Source: Candidatus Peregrinibacteria bacterium (GTDB taxonomy: Bacteria; Patescibacteriota; Gracilibacteria; UBA1369; PNNO01). From it: a stretch of 22,639 nucleotides of DNA. The notes beneath the pieces were generated by a model, which had not been told where the DNA came from, did no database searches, and saw nothing but the letters and a program-made list of their open reading frames with translations. The stretch covers positions 1 to 22,639 of the forward strand of contig JAUVDZ010000004.1 of assembly GCA_030595015.1 (NCBI GenBank), given 5' to 3'. A program made the position numbers and the translations under genes. Within the stretch, counting starts at the first letter, position 1. Each line of letters opens with the position of its first letter. Positions 21,825 to 22,639 of the stretch are shown in pieces.

Positions 21825-21897
21825 AGTTCGCTATCGCTCACGCTTGGCTCGCGATAAGTTTTCGCTCGCTAAGACCCTCGCTTAGCTCGGCTCCGTT
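21825..21897 (-). repeat. GC-rich hairpin-forming element between alpha and beta genes
   Basis: About 70 bases far richer in G+C than the flanks. Internal stems: TATCGC/GCGATA (21832-21837 and 21851-21856) and GCTAAG/CTTAGC (21868-21873 and 21881-21886, loop ACCCTCG). It supplies the last codons and the stop of the alpha gene. The word GAGCCGAG (minus strand, 21886-21893) also occurs in the repeat after tRNA-Asn (12993-13000). Confidence 0.5.
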
Positions 21898-22639
21898 TAT
21901 CGATATAGTCCATTACATCTTCAAAATAAAATGGACGGCCATTGTATTTTAAGAATTTAGATTTAAATTTCTTTCCTGTTTCTGCTTCTATTAATTTTCC
22001 TAGTTGTCCTTTTAGATTTCCTTCAATTAAATGCACATTTTTATTCTCTTTAAAGAATTTTAATGCTGCTTTGTCATTGATTGGCCATACAAAATCAAAA
22101 TGCATGTAGTTAACCTTCTTTTTAGAAGCTTTGATTGCATCTCTCATTGCATTCATTGAACTTCCCCAACCAATAAATGAAATATCTGCACCTTTTTTAA
22201 CACCAAATACACGTGGTGCTGGCAAATTCTTTTTAATAGTTTCAAATTTTCTAACGTGACGTTTGTGAATCATTTCTAATACCGGTTTTACTTCTTCAGT
22301 TAAAGTTCCATCTGGGTTATGTTCATCACTATTCGCATGATAGTGCGCTTTACTAGCTCCTGGAATCCATCGTGGAGATACTCCGGATTTAGTAATTTTA
22401 AATCGATCAGAAGGTTGAAGTTTTGCTAATTCTGCTTTTTTTGTAACTAATCCTCGTTTAATTGGTATTTTTTTATGTTTAAATGGATCAACTGTCATAT
22501 GACAATCGTAGACATGTTTTTCACTCAAAACCATTGTTGGAGTTTGATATTCTTCTGCAAAATTAAATGCGTGTTGTATTAATTCGTATGAACTTTCAGG
22601 ATCACCACATCCAATTACAATTCGGGGATATTCTCCGTG
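21869..22639 (-). CDS. 2-oxoacid:ferredoxin oxidoreductase, alpha subunit (partial)
   Basis: Only the C-terminal 256 residues are in the window; the frame is open to the edge and the true start lies beyond it. The visible part begins HGEYPRIVIGCGDPESSYEL and runs through TPTMVLSEKHVYDCHMTV, typical of the KorA/VorB-type alpha subunit region that ends the pyrimidine-binding domain. It continues with the C-terminal domain (ISFIGWGSSMNAMRDAI, VHLIEGNLKGQLGKLIEAET, YNGRPFYFEDVMDYI). An ATG at 22534 is internal. The final residues DKRSRAKRGS are encoded by the GC-rich element at 21825-21897 and look unrelated to the family. The beta gene follows 61 bases after the stop, with the same orientation, so the two form one operon. 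Confidence 0.88.
   Translation of the reverse strand, partial: HGEYPRIVIGCGDPESSYELIQHAFNFAEEYQTPTMVLSEKHVYDCHMTVDPFKHKKIPIKRGLVTKKAELAKLQPSDRFKITKSGVSPRWIPGASKAHYHANSDEHNPDGTLTEEVKPVLEMIHKRHVRKFETIKKNLPAPRVFGVKKGADISFIGWGSSMNAMRDAIKASKKKVNYMHFDFVWPINDKAALKFFKENKNVHLIEGNLKGQLGKLIEAETGKKFKSKFLKYNGRPFYFEDVMDYIDKRSRAKRGS

Overview
The window is an AT-rich bacterial chromosome segment with tightly packed, mostly short operons. Gene content suggests a Patescibacteria (Candidate Phyla Radiation) genome. Indicators are two very Cys-rich proteins of a type I associate with that group, a UPF0200-like kinase fused to dCMP deaminase, a THUMP-style RNA methyltransferase with a GMLPPKLAQIM motif, and small DUF1622, DUF1059 and DUF1905 proteins. 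TGA is used as an ordinary stop (endonuclease Q and cyclase genes), so the UGA=Gly code of Gracilibacteria and Absconditabacteria is not in use. Placement below phylum is a guess; Peregrinibacteria would fit the vitamin B6 genes. No gene start I checked has a recognisable Shine-Dalgarno sequence. Many have a TATAAT-like box 20-30 nt before the ATG.

Layout: 74-2518 (minus), a class III nucleotide cyclase followed by a DUF1622 membrane protein. 2609-6450 (plus), an operon of histidine phosphatase, endonuclease Q and UvrD-type helicase. 6447-8659 (minus), an MFS transporter and a kinase-dCMP deaminase fusion. 8718-9857 (plus), a secreted/membrane-anchored fibronectin-like protein. 9854-11451 (minus), SSB, a rhodanese lipoprotein and TspO, with a possible 59-residue membrane protein ahead of ssb. 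11672-12850 (plus), an RNA methyltransferase, then tRNA-Asn(GTT) and a structured tandem-repeat tail.

13182-18851 is the accessory-looking part. Two paralogous Cys-rich proteins (553 and 533 residues) surround a GNAT acetyltransferase and four small genes. The second paralog is co-transcribed with a hemerythrin-like protein. The GNAT gene lies between two identical 30-bp GC-rich direct repeats. 19514-20909 (plus) holds pdxS-pdxT (pyridoxal phosphate synthase). 20893 to the window end (minus) holds the beta and the incomplete alpha subunit of a 2-oxoacid:ferredoxin oxidoreductase.

Most interesting points: (1) endonuclease Q and the adjacent helicase both end in a sliding-clamp-like pentapeptide (QMQLF and QESMF), suggesting a clamp-organised repair pair for deaminated DNA, with a dCMP deaminase next door. 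(2) In the two Cys-rich proteins, nearly all cysteines of the central arrays fall in one three-residue register, which suggests a Cys-lined solenoid. Its operon with a hemerythrin points to metal or redox work. (3) There are several GC-rich, hairpin-forming intergenic repeats.
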